Below, piece after piece: positions 52,203 to 60,728 of a stretch of DNA of 64,000 nucleotides; positions within the stretch are counted from its first letter, which is position 1, and each line of letters begins with the position of its first letter. The stretch lies in NCBI GenBank assembly GCA_964036045.1, contig OZ038379.1, forward strand, positions 118,123,104 to 118,187,103, given 5' to 3'. Source of the DNA: Eutreptiella sp. 'Long Island Sound 2002' (lineage: Eukaryota > Euglenozoa > Euglenophyceae > Eutreptiales > Eutreptiaceae). The position numbers and the translations under genes are program-made. Under the pieces are notes generated by a model. That model saw nothing but the letters and a program-made list of their open reading frames with translations, had not been told where the DNA came from and did no database searches.

Positions 52203-54098
52203 CGTGATGAGTGGTTCAGGGCGGAGTACCACAACCGCCGTGCTCCACCGCGGACACCAGTACGCCCCCGACGCCCTGCACCAGCCCCGGAGCCAAATCC
52301 CATGGCTGGCGGACGTTATGGTGGACTCAGGGATGAGGTCCCCGGAGGAGACGTGGAATGGGATGTTGACGGAGGTGAGGAGGACCTGGAGGAGTTCGGC
52401 ATTACCCTGCCACGTGGTGTACGACAGGAGGCCGCTGAACGCAGCCGCCAGCGCCGTGATGAGGAGGCATACATGGAAGAAGTACGGCGTGAACATCTGG
52501 GTTCAGCGTACATGGAGGAACCGCGGCGTAGCCACAGGGATTCCGTGGAGGAGATGGAAGTGACGGCCGTGGGAGTCCGTGGGGGACGCCGATGGGAACC
52601 TCGGTCGACCTCGCGGCCGGCGTTCATGGTCTCTAAGGCCGCGGACGCCGCTGTGTGGGAAGACCTAAAGGACATCAAGCCCTCCATGTACGATGGCAAC
52701 CCCCTCAACCTCGACCGCTTCTTGGAGAAGCTGGACGATTGGGGGGTGACCGTCACTGAAGACATGGATCCTGCGGATGCGGAGAGATATGTCTTCAAAC
52801 GGTTCAGGTACCGCCTGCCGGAAGTGCTCCAAGAGCTATACTTCGTGGCGACCAAGGAGGGGAAAATCAAGACCCTCAAGGAAGCCAAGAAGTGGCTCAA
52901 CGAGCAGGAGCGGGTGGACGCTCCGCAGGTGGCTGCCAAGCGGTGGAAGTCCATCAAGCTTCAGCATGATGGACGGGAGATCCGCCTACGAGATTGGCGG
53001 GACTTCCGGGGGCAATACACCCTCTTCTGCCGCAACGTGGAGGACTGGAATGAGGGTGACGAGCAGGCTCGCCTGCTCTCCATGCTGCCGGAAGCATGGA
53101 TCAAGAGAGTCACCAAGGAGGAAACCAAGAGGGCCAAGTCCAACCACACGGTCAAGATGATGCTCCCCAAAGAGTATCATACGAACGTGGTGGCTTCAAC
53201 AAGGAAGAACGTGGCCCGGGATGTCAAACGGCACTCCCTGCGGAACGCCCTCCTCATCACCGTCACGGGCGATCGCGAGAAGACCGCGATGTGGCGCCTT
53301 GATGAGTGTGACGTGAGCGGCCAGACCATCCGTCTGCAGGCCATCCTGGCGCGGATGAGCTGCGACGAGATCCTGGAGTGGCTTGGAGAGGAGGTGCTCA
53401 AGGAGTACCGGAACCTCCACCACACCCGCGGGTTGAGGCCCGGCGACCGTGACGTCAACTACGTTGGCGAGGGTCCTGGCGGGGAAGCTGCCATGGACCC
53501 AGCGAGAGCCGATGGCGATGAAGCTCTCGTCAACGATGACGACGACGATGAGCCCGCCGAGATGGCCGTTTGTGCCTTCGTGGCCAACAACCTGAACGCG
53601 GGGAGCAACCGGGGAAGCTGGAAGCCCCTGCAGCAGGGTTGGAACAAGAAGGAGAAGAAGGACCCCCGCCGCATTGGCAACCCTCCGCTGTCCTTTGGGG
53701 AGTTCATACGAGCTCACCCTCAGGGCTGTTTCATGTGTTATGGGAGGAAGCAAGGCTTCAACCACGACCACCGGACATGCCCCATCCACCAGGCCGACAC
53801 GGAGGCCTACAAGAAGGCGCACGGGTCGAAGAAGCGTGCACCCGCGGGTATCCGGGAGACCAAAGTGGAGGTCGACAAGGACGAGCTCTCCAAGCTGATG
53901 TCGGTGGGGACCGAGTTGGCCAAGGAGATCCAGGAGATCAAGAGGAACTGGGTACCCAGGTCGGACAACAAGAACAAGGAGAACAAAGAGAACGACAAGG
54001 ACAAGGACAAGAAGGGTAGGAAAAGGGGAAAGAAGAAGGATGTCAACGAGGTTGATGCGGAGGAGAGTACCCCTACTACCACAACCGACGCCCCTTAG
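52203..54098 (+). CDS. gag: gag, capsid and zinc knuckle (family 1 right copy)
   Basis: This continues the same frame, open from 52,203 to the TAG at 54,096. Capsid-like region: WEDLKDIKPSMYDGNPLNLDRF (52,660), WLNEQERVDAP, LRDWRDFRGQYTLFCRNVEDWNE. An acidic linker (DDDDDEPAEMA) precedes the knuckle CFMCYGRKQGFNHDHRTC (53,727-53,780), a spread-out CCHC relative shared with family 2. The tail is Lys/Asp/Asn-rich (NKENKENDKDKDKKGRK), suited to RNA binding. Gag would package the element RNA. Confidence 0.85.
   Translation, partial: RDEWFRAEYHNRRAPPRTPVRPRRPAPAPEPNPMAGGRYGGLRDEVPGGDVEWDVDGGEEDLEEFGITLPRGVRQEAAERSRQRRDEEAYMEEVRREHLGSAYMEEPRRSHRDSVEEMEVTAVGVRGGRRWEPRSTSRPAFMVSKAADAAVWEDLKDIKPSMYDGNPLNLDRFLEKLDDWGVTVTEDMDPADAERYVFKRFRYRLPEVLQELYFVATKEGKIKTLKEAKKWLNEQERVDAPQVAAKRWKSIKLQHDGREIRLRDWRDFRGQYTLFCRNVEDWNEGDEQARLLSMLPEAWIKRVTKEETKRAKSNHTVKMMLPKEYHTNVVASTRKNVARDVKRHSLRNALLITVTGDREKTAMWRLDECDVSGQTIRLQAILARMSCDEILEWLGEEVLKEYRNLHHTRGLRPGDRDVNYVGEGPGGEAAMDPARADGDEALVNDDDDDEPAEMAVCAFVANNLNAGSNRGSWKPLQQGWNKKEKKDPRRIGNPPLSFGEFIRAHPQGCFMCYGRKQGFNHDHRTCPIHQADTEAYKKAHGSKKRAPAGIRETKVEVDKDELSKLMSVGTELAKEIQEIKRNWVPRSDNKNKENKENDKDKDKKGRKRGKKKDVNEVDAEESTPTTTTDAP
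54096..54098 (+). promoter_or_regulatory. In-frame UAG at the gag-pol boundary (possible readthrough), family 1
   Basis: The frame before and after the TAG is the same. The TAG is followed by CAGAGCCCC; family 2 has TAG AGGAGCCCC. Distances to the zinc knuckle (about 370 and 345 bp) and to the protease Asp (462 and 405 bp) are alike in both families. C directly after UAG, as in UAG-CAG, is a known leaky context. A GCCCC/GGGC stem can form just downstream. Confidence 0.55.
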
Positions 54099-55187
54099 CA
54101 GAGCCCCTGCAGCGAAGGGCCCCAGCTAGGGCGGTCGCAGGATGGTGTCGTGGGAAGCGGCACACCATCCCAGTCGGGAGACAAAGGGCACAAAGGGATT
54201 GCCGGGGGCGGAAGGCCCGGTCCGGCACTCGAAACAAAAGACAGTCGCGGTGGCGGGGTGAGGGCAAGTGAAGGCACGAACCCTTGCACCCGTCCATCCC
54301 TCGCGACCAAGAATGTATTTGATGTGCTTCAGGATCTATCCGAGAGTATCGGAGGATCACCCGGACCGCAGCTGGACGCTGCATATGGGCAGCCTGAGCT
54401 CATTGTCCACGACCTGCACCAGTCGCTTGTTGAGCTTCTGGAACGGCCGGAGATCCTGAGCTTGCACGCCGTCCGCCGTGTGGGGCCTGAGCGGCAGTTG
54501 CACCTTAAGGTCTGTGCCTTATGCGGGGAAGTGGAGAAGGTCTTCGACGTGTTGGTCGACACGGGAGCTCAGGTCAGCTTGGTCAAGGCTGGCCTACTTC
54601 CGCCAGAGTGTTTGACCGACAGTCGGAAACCTGTCAGGCTGAAGGTGGCGAATGGCAAGTACATGGTGGGAGGCACGAAGGAAGCGGCCATTGGGCTGCA
54701 GTTCGTGAACCACCGTGAGCTGAGCCGCCCGGACCTCGGCAAGGAAATCCTCCTGCAAGGTCGCTTCTACGAGGCCGAGATGGACTGGGACATGATCGTT
54801 GGGTACGACTTCATGATGGAGACATACTCAGGCGTTCTCCCGCCCCAGGCCTCAATGACCCTGTACCAGGACGACCAGCTCTCGTGGTTTTCGTCACCTG
54901 AGCACCATGTGGAATGCCAATGGATCCACCCAGAACGCAATCAGCTCGAAGTGGCCGCGCTGGGCACTGAGCTAACTGGGCCAGCAAACCAGGAGTGTGG
55001 CGTAATGCCGGAAGTGGCGAGCCGAGTGGTCGCGGACCTGGGAGCTTCGGATCTGGCCCTGGATGCGTTCTCTTCAGGAACCTCCGCCCATCTTCGGGTT
55101 TGTGAGAAGTACTGGAGCGCCCAGGACTCCGCGTGGAAGAAGCACTGGGGTCCGCATCAGGGTTTGATGTGGATCCATTGCCCCTGA
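54099..55187 (+). CDS. pol: pol: aspartic protease (family 1 right copy)
   Basis: In frame with gag after the UAG. The core is VFDVLVDTGAQVSLVKAG (catalytic Asp at 54,558), PVRLKVANG and WDMIVGYDFM, a single retropepsin monomer. The sequence before the core (LHAVRRVGPERQLHLKVCALCGE) parallels family 2 (LHAVRVVHTPHGDERHLHLEVRVRCG, compared in pieces). It ends at TGA 55,185; the next block is in the same frame. Confidence 0.85.
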   Translation, partial: QSPCSEGPQLGRSQDGVVGSGTPSQSGDKGHKGIAGGGRPGPALETKDSRGGGVRASEGTNPCTRPSLATKNVFDVLQDLSESIGGSPGPQLDAAYGQPELIVHDLHQSLVELLERPEILSLHAVRRVGPERQLHLKVCALCGEVEKVFDVLVDTGAQVSLVKAGLLPPECLTDSRKPVRLKVANGKYMVGGTKEAAIGLQFVNHRELSRPDLGKEILLQGRFYEAEMDWDMIVGYDFMMETYSGVLPPQASMTLYQDDQLSWFSSPEHHVECQWIHPERNQLEVAALGTELTGPANQECGVMPEVASRVVADLGASDLALDAFSSGTSAHLRVCEKYWSAQDSAWKKHWGPHQGLMWIHCP

Positions 55188-56033
55188 TGGGACATTCCAA
55201 GGGCGGTAGCGAAGATTCGCAAGGACTGCTCCAAGGCAGTGCTGGTTGTTCCTATGGGATGCACCGAGGAGGAAAGCACCCGACATTGGGTGGTCTCCTT
55301 GACCAACATGACCTTAAACAAGGTCGTCCTACCCGCTGGAGAGAGTGTCTATCAGGACGCTAAGGGACAGCCCATGCCACCCCAGAGATGGCCAACAGAA
55401 TTCCACTATGTGGATGCGGGCCTTGAACAGGCCGACACCACGGACTTCGTGTGTGTCAACCGCATCATAGCGGAGCCATGGAGGCAATGCTTTGCGGTTT
55501 CCCCTGTTGACATCGGAGAATCGGAGGACCCCCTCACTGAAGAGGAGTTGGATCTGGTTCAGGGGTATATGGATCAGCCCTTTCACGACTGGGGAAACCA
55601 GCGTGAGGGCAAGGGCCAGGACAAAGCCTGGTGGGAACTGGACTCGATCGTCTCTGGTTCCTATGATGGGAATACTTTCGTAAAGAGGGTGCTGGACCAC
55701 ATGTCCAGCCAGGACGAGCCAATCGGCGGGAACCCACCCACCTACGGCGACTTGTTCCGAGGCAAGACCAGAGATGGCCCTTTGGGCCACCTGGGAAGAC
55801 CACCTGAGCCAAAACCGAGTGGGGTCGCTACCCCTCAAGTAAGCTCAGTGGTCCAGGTGCCCGGAAAAGCCAAGGCAGCGTCCGATGATTGCCTCAAGAT
55901 CCAGGCATTGAGGGCCAGGCTGAAGCAGAAGTATGGTGATACCTTCTTCAGCGGAAAACCTGTGTTTCCCCCACCGGTGCGTGGACCGTATGGCGAGGCC
56001 AAGATACGACTGAAGCAGGACCCCTGTGTGTAG
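55188..56033 (+). pseudogene. pol: pol: protease-RT linker (family 1 right copy)
   Basis: Same frame after TGA 55,185, opening WDIPRAVAKIRKDCSKAVLVVP, which parallels NTRRTVEKIVADRAKGILVI of family 2. VYQDAKGQPMP, FVKRVLDHMSSQDEP and YGEAKIRLKQDP also align with family 2. There is no known domain, but conservation between families suggests a real function. It ends at TAG 56,031, where family 2 has Tyr (PKIYRH against PCV-stop-RH). Confidence 0.7.
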
Positions 56034-56965
56034 CGACACCGGGGGTTTGCCCTGAGTGGCGAGAGGAAGGAGGCCATGGAGAAGATCCTCCGTGATTTCA
56101 TCGAGAGAGGCTGGCTTGAGCCGTGCCACTCCGAGTGGGCCTTCCCGTGCTTCGTCGTCCCCAAGAAGGTGGCCAGTGAGTGGCGGCTCGTGGTCGACTA
56201 CCGCGGCCTAAACGCCCAAACGCAGCATGACAGCTATACGCTGCCCCTCATTGAGGACATGCTGCAAAGACAACACCGGCGGAGGATGTTCACGGTGATT
56301 GACCTGAAACATGGTTATCATCAGATGCCTCTCGCCGAGGAGTCCCGTGCCTGCACAGCCATGAGCACCCCACTTGGACCTCTCCAGTGGAAGGTGATGC
56401 CCATGGGCGTTACCAACGGCAATGCCGCTTTTCAGCGGATGCTGGAGAACCTGCTTGAGCCGGTGCGTGACTGTGCGGACCCCTTTGTGGACAATGTGAT
56501 CATCGCGTCCGGGGACCCCAGTGTGAGCTATGAGGAGCTCCTGGAGGCACATGAGAGGGACGTCAACCGAGTGCTAGACCTTCTGGTTCGGCACAAACTC
56601 ACGGGCAGCAGTGACAAGGCCACCATTGCGGTAAGCGAGGTGGTCTTCGCTCGCCATGTCGTTGGGAACGGGCAGCGGAAGCCCATACCTGGCAAGGTTG
56701 CTGCGATTGAGCACTGGAAAAAGCCCAAAACAGTCTCTGAGCTACGGGCGTACTTGGGGTTCTGCAACTACTACTCGGGGTATATCAAGATGTATGCCGA
56801 GTATGCAGCCCCGATGACAACCATGCTCAGGGGCAACCGAGAGGAGACCAAGAAGGGGTCCAAGAAGGCTCTGGTCTGGAATGATGAGTCCGACCGTGCC
56901 TTTGAGGGGATGAAGCAGGCGCTGCTATCCGCAGTGCGTCTGCACCTCGTGGATCCTGACACCAC
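56034..56965 (+). pseudogene. pol: pol: reverse transcriptase, truncated, catalytic Asp changed (family 1 right copy)
   Basis: LRDFIERGWLEPCHSEWAFP, WRLVVDYRGLNAQT, FTVIDLKHGYHQMPL, TPLGPLQWKVMPMGVTN, then DPFVDNVIIAS at 56,484. The catalytic pair is Asp-Asn instead of Asp-Asp, which should abolish polymerisation. The thumb (LRAYLGFCNYYSGYIKMYAEYAAPM) and the start of the RNase H connection (MKQALLSAVRLHLVDPDTTR) follow, and then the element is cut by satellite DNA. The later codons to 57,053 are satellite. Confidence 0.85.
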
Positions 56966-57790
56966 ACGCAGGGCGTGCGCACCGGTGAACAGGAGCCATG
57001 AAGCCCATGACACCGTACACGCAACACCACACACAGAGCGTACACACCGGTGAACAGGAGCCAGGAGGCCCAGGACACCGTACACGCAACACCACACACA
57101 GAACGTGCACACCGGTGAACAGGAGCCAGGAGGCCCAGGACGCCGTACACGCAACACCAGACACAGGGCGTGCACACCGGTGAACAGGAGCCAGGAGGCC
57201 CAGGACACCGTACACGCAACACCACACACAGAACGTGCACACCGGTGAACAGGAGCCAGGAGGCCAAGGACACCGTACACACAACACCACACACAGAACG
57301 TGCACACCGCTGAACAGGAGCCAGGAGGCCCAGGACACCGTACACGCAACACCACACGCGGAGCGTGCGCACCGGTGAACAGGAGCCAGGAGGCCCAGGA
57401 CGCCGTACACGCAACACCACACGCAGAGCGTGCACACCGGTGAACAGGAGCCAGGAGGCCCAGGACACCGTACACACAGCACCAAACGCAGGGCGAGCGC
57501 ACCGGTGAACAGGAGCCAGGAGGCCCAGGACACCGTACGCGCAACACCACGCACAGAGCGTGCACACCGGTGCACAGGAGCCAGGAGGCCCAGGACACCA
57601 TACACACAGCACCACACACAGAGCGTGCACACCGGTGAACAGGAGCCAGGAGGCCCAGGACACCGTACACGCACCACCACACACAGAGCGTGCACACCGG
57701 TGAACAGGAGCCAGGGGGCCCAGGACACCGTACACACAACACCACACACAGAGCGTGCACACTGGTGAACAGGAGCCAAGCGGCGCGGCA
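56966..57790. repeat. 65-bp satellite array, about 12 units
   Basis: ACCGGTGAACAGGAGCC recurs at 56,981, 57,046, 57,111, 57,176 and 57,241 and on to about 57,770, exactly 65 bp apart. Units differ by a few bases. Because 65 is not a multiple of 3, translated frames rotate between units, so the long ORFs on both strands here are not genes. Confidence 0.9.
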
Positions 57791-58291
57791 CACCACACGA
57801 GCAACCCGCCCCCAAAACGAACCCAGCCCACGCCGCCCTGCAGGAAAGGAAACACCATGTCAGACCACCAAGACCAACCGTCCGGCCAAGGCCAGCCCAG
57901 CGGGTACGAAGAGGGTCGGCAGGCAGGGCAGGCCGGCGAAGAGGGACAGAGGGACAAGGCGGGGAAAGCGAGAGGAGGGGTCCGAGCCCCCCCCCCAAAC
58001 GTGCACACACCCCACTGCCGCGTGCCGGGCCACAGCCGGGCGCCAACAGGGCCCGCCATGGAGCCAAACGGGCCCGCCAGAGAGAGGGTGTGTCCCCGCG
58101 CCTGCGCAACAGCACGCCCGGGCAAGGAGCGCGCGCCACACACAGGCCAAGCAGGGCACACGCGCAGCAGCGCACGCCAGCACCCACCACGGCACAAAAA
58201 CACGACACCACCACGGCAAAACTCCACAACCGACGACGAACGAGCCGCCAAGAACAAGTCCAAGCCCCGCAGTCCCCACAGCCCGACAGCC
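57791..58291. other. Spacer between satellites, no gene
   Basis: A/C- and G/C-rich sequence of ordinary complexity. I see no conserved frame or repeat. Confidence 0.5.
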
Positions 58292-58675
58292 GCCGTCCGA
58301 ATGGACGTGTGTGCGCCCAGCAGTGAACCCAGCACCTGCCGGCTACGAACCAGCTGCCGTCCAGATGGACGTGTGTGCGCCCGGCAGTGAACCCAGCCCC
58401 TGCCGGCTACGAAACAGCCCCCGTCCGGATGGACGTGTGTGCGCCTGGCGGTGAACCCACCCCCTGCCGGCTACGAAACAGCCGCCGTCCGGACGGACGT
58501 GTGTGCGCCCGGCAGTGAACCCAGCCCCTGCCGGCTACGAAACAGCCGCCGTCCGGAGGGACGTGTGTGCGCCCGGCAGTGAACCCAGCCCCTGCCGGCT
58601 ACGGAACAGCCGCCGTCCGGAGGGACGCGTGAGCACCCGGCTCCACCTGCCGGACGGGCTACCGGACCACCGGGC
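58292..58675. repeat. 64-bp satellite array, about 6 units
   Basis: GCCGTCC starts units at 58,292, 58,356, 58,420 (first base changed), 58,484, 58,548 and 58,612, exactly 64 bp apart. Each unit contains GGACGTGTGTGCGCC and CCTGCCGGCTACG. Adjacent units differ by a few bases. Confidence 0.9.
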
Positions 58676-58689
58676 CCGCGCCACCCGGA

Positions 58690-60380
58690 GGGGTGAGTGC
58701 TCAGTTATCGCAAACCACACGCCAAACAGTACTACACCGAACACCACCCGCAATGACACACCATCACCACCACCATGCACGCCCATCCGCCACCACACAC
58801 GCAGGGCCCAACAACAGGGCCGCCCGCCGACACCACAACCACCAAGCAGTCCAGCCACAACCACCACCACCACCCGCCACCGGCCGCCCACAACATCACC
58901 AACAACACCCTCCCCCCCGGCAGCACTCACGACGCCGTAGCCAAGCACACCACCATCCGCCCCGCACCACACCTGCCACACCCCCACACTCCACACCACC
59001 CACACCGGAAACCGCCAACACCGCCGTCCCACCCTTACCACCTGCAGCACCGTCACCATCGACGTCGCCAGCGGCACCACCATCACGCCCGACCGCACTG
59101 CGCGAACGACATGCCCACAACCAGCACCCAACCCCAAACACCCGCACAGACACCACCCAAGCCGACCAGACCCCACAACACCCACGCAACGCACACGCCG
59201 GCCACGCTCTACCAGACAACACAAACCACCACACGCACGGCAACAGCGCACCCGACGCCCACAGACCCCCCGCAACCCGCGCCACGTACACACCAACACG
59301 CACACCCGCACCCAACCACGCCCACCAAGCGCCCGGCGCACCGACCACCACGCGCACAGGCAACCGCCCAACGCCGGCACCGACTCCGCGGGCAGACGGG
59401 CAGACAAACCACCCCGTCGGCATCACCAACAGCACCATCACCCAAGCCACCACCTGCGGCACCAACGCCACCAACGCCTGTTGCACCAACGGCAAACCCC
59501 CCTCCGGCCCCCCACCACCCGTTCCCAACGCGTCACGTACGGCACACACCGGCCTCACCGTCACCCAGTGCATCGCCTACGTCACCCTCGCCATCGGCAC
59601 CACCGACGACACCACCGCCCACAGCAACCCCGGCAACACCCTACGTAGGGACAGTACCAGCGGCGCCACCAACCGGCACACAACCTGCAACACCCACATC
59701 AACATCGCCACCACCCATGACATCATCCGCAGCGCCCTCACCATCGACGTCACCGGCAGCACCCTCAGCTCCGGCATCACCAGTCGCCCCACCACCCACT
59801 GCACCACTTACAGCGACCACCGGAGCTGCAGGCCCCCCCAGCGCCCGCCCCATCACCTATGACACCATCAGCGTCACCGAACCCCGTCGCCGCCCGGCGC
59901 GTCACCCGAAGCACCCACGTCAACAACACAAACCCGTTTCGACGCCTACAGCACCCCCCCGTAGGCGTCACCAGCATCTCCTCCACCCATTGCATCGCCC
60001 ACGGTGCCCCAGCCCAACCCACTGCGCCTTCAGCGCACACATACCCGACACCCACACAAACCAACCACGCCCACACTGCCCACCACCCCATCGGCCCACG
60101 CCATGAACACACCCACACGCACGCCCACGCCCGGCCACGCCACCCAGACACTAGCCAGGAGCCGCAGCCACCCACGCAAGCGCCACGCCACCACTGCCGC
60201 CAACCGACCACCGTCAGCCCCCCCTGGACCGGCGCCCTGGGAACCAGAAGCCTGGGGGCCGGCGCACACACAGGGAACCCAGAGCACAACAGCCACCCGA
60301 CCCCCGTCCCCCACGACACCCACGCCCACACCGGCGCCGACACCGGCACACACCCAAACCCACGCGCAGCCCCCCAGCCA
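58690..60380 (+). repeat. Degenerate coding-like repeat array, locus B (ITYNTLTIG motif)
   Basis: The plus-strand counterpart of the locus A array. Motif copies include CIAYVTLAIGTT near 59,575, SALTIDVTGS near 59,735 and PITYDTISVT near 59,850, with Thr/Asn/Pro-rich DNA between them. Frames change often. It lies upstream of the unknown locus B protein in the same direction and order as in locus A. Confidence 0.6.
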
Positions 60381-60392
60381 GCCCCCCCCAAA

Positions 60393-60411
60393 ATAAAAAA
60401 AAAAAAAAAAA
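60393..60411. repeat. A-run in purine-rich DNA
   Basis: A run of A broken once by T and near the end by C, followed by purine-rich sequence (AGAGAGGAGTAAGGGACAGG). Similar A-runs with purine-rich neighbours occur at 32,920-33,270. Confidence 0.7.
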
Positions 60412-60728
60412 CAAAGCCACACAAGCCAACGAAAAGAGAGGAGTAAGGGACAGGCAGAGGAAGGGGCCACGGGGGGAGCAGAAGGCAAACACGCAAGCCC
60501 ACACACGCGCGCCCCCCCCCCCCCCCAGCCAACCCGACCCCGCATGTCCCGCACCCTCCCAGGAACCGCAAAGCCCAAGACCACCCCCCAGGCACCACCA
60601 CAACAGACCACCATGAGGAGCCGCCGAGGACGACACACGACGCACCGCCGCCAACCACACGGTCGACACCGACACAAGCCCCAGCCCCACAACCCGCCGC
60701 ACCCACCGCTGCGGCGCCCCAACACACA

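Larger units (their letters stand above)
46523..56965 (+). mobile_element. Ty3/gypsy-like LTR retrotransposon, family 1, right copy (3' truncated)
   Basis: Starts TGAAGGGGTACC only 5 bp after the family 2 3' LTR. It carries the leader, gag, protease, linker and RT, then breaks off at the RT/RNase H junction (VDPDTTR) where a 65-bp satellite begins. RNase H, integrase and 3' LTR are missing. From 49,737 to 56,965 the whole gag-pol is in one frame: I find seven in-frame stops (TGA 51,273, 51,537, 51,684, 52,200, 55,185; TAG 54,096, 56,031) and no frameshift. The left copy at 1-7,262 is the inverted partner. Confidence 0.9.

Noticed and set aside
56827-58335. 502-codon minus-strand ORF with repeated Cys/Val/Leu-rich units
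   Set aside because: It reads a 65-bp satellite whose period is not a multiple of three, and its beginning overlaps the RT on the other strand. It is a shadow.
58292-58675. CRISPR-like array
   Set aside because: The units are head-to-tail tandem copies without unique spacers, and the DNA is eukaryotic.
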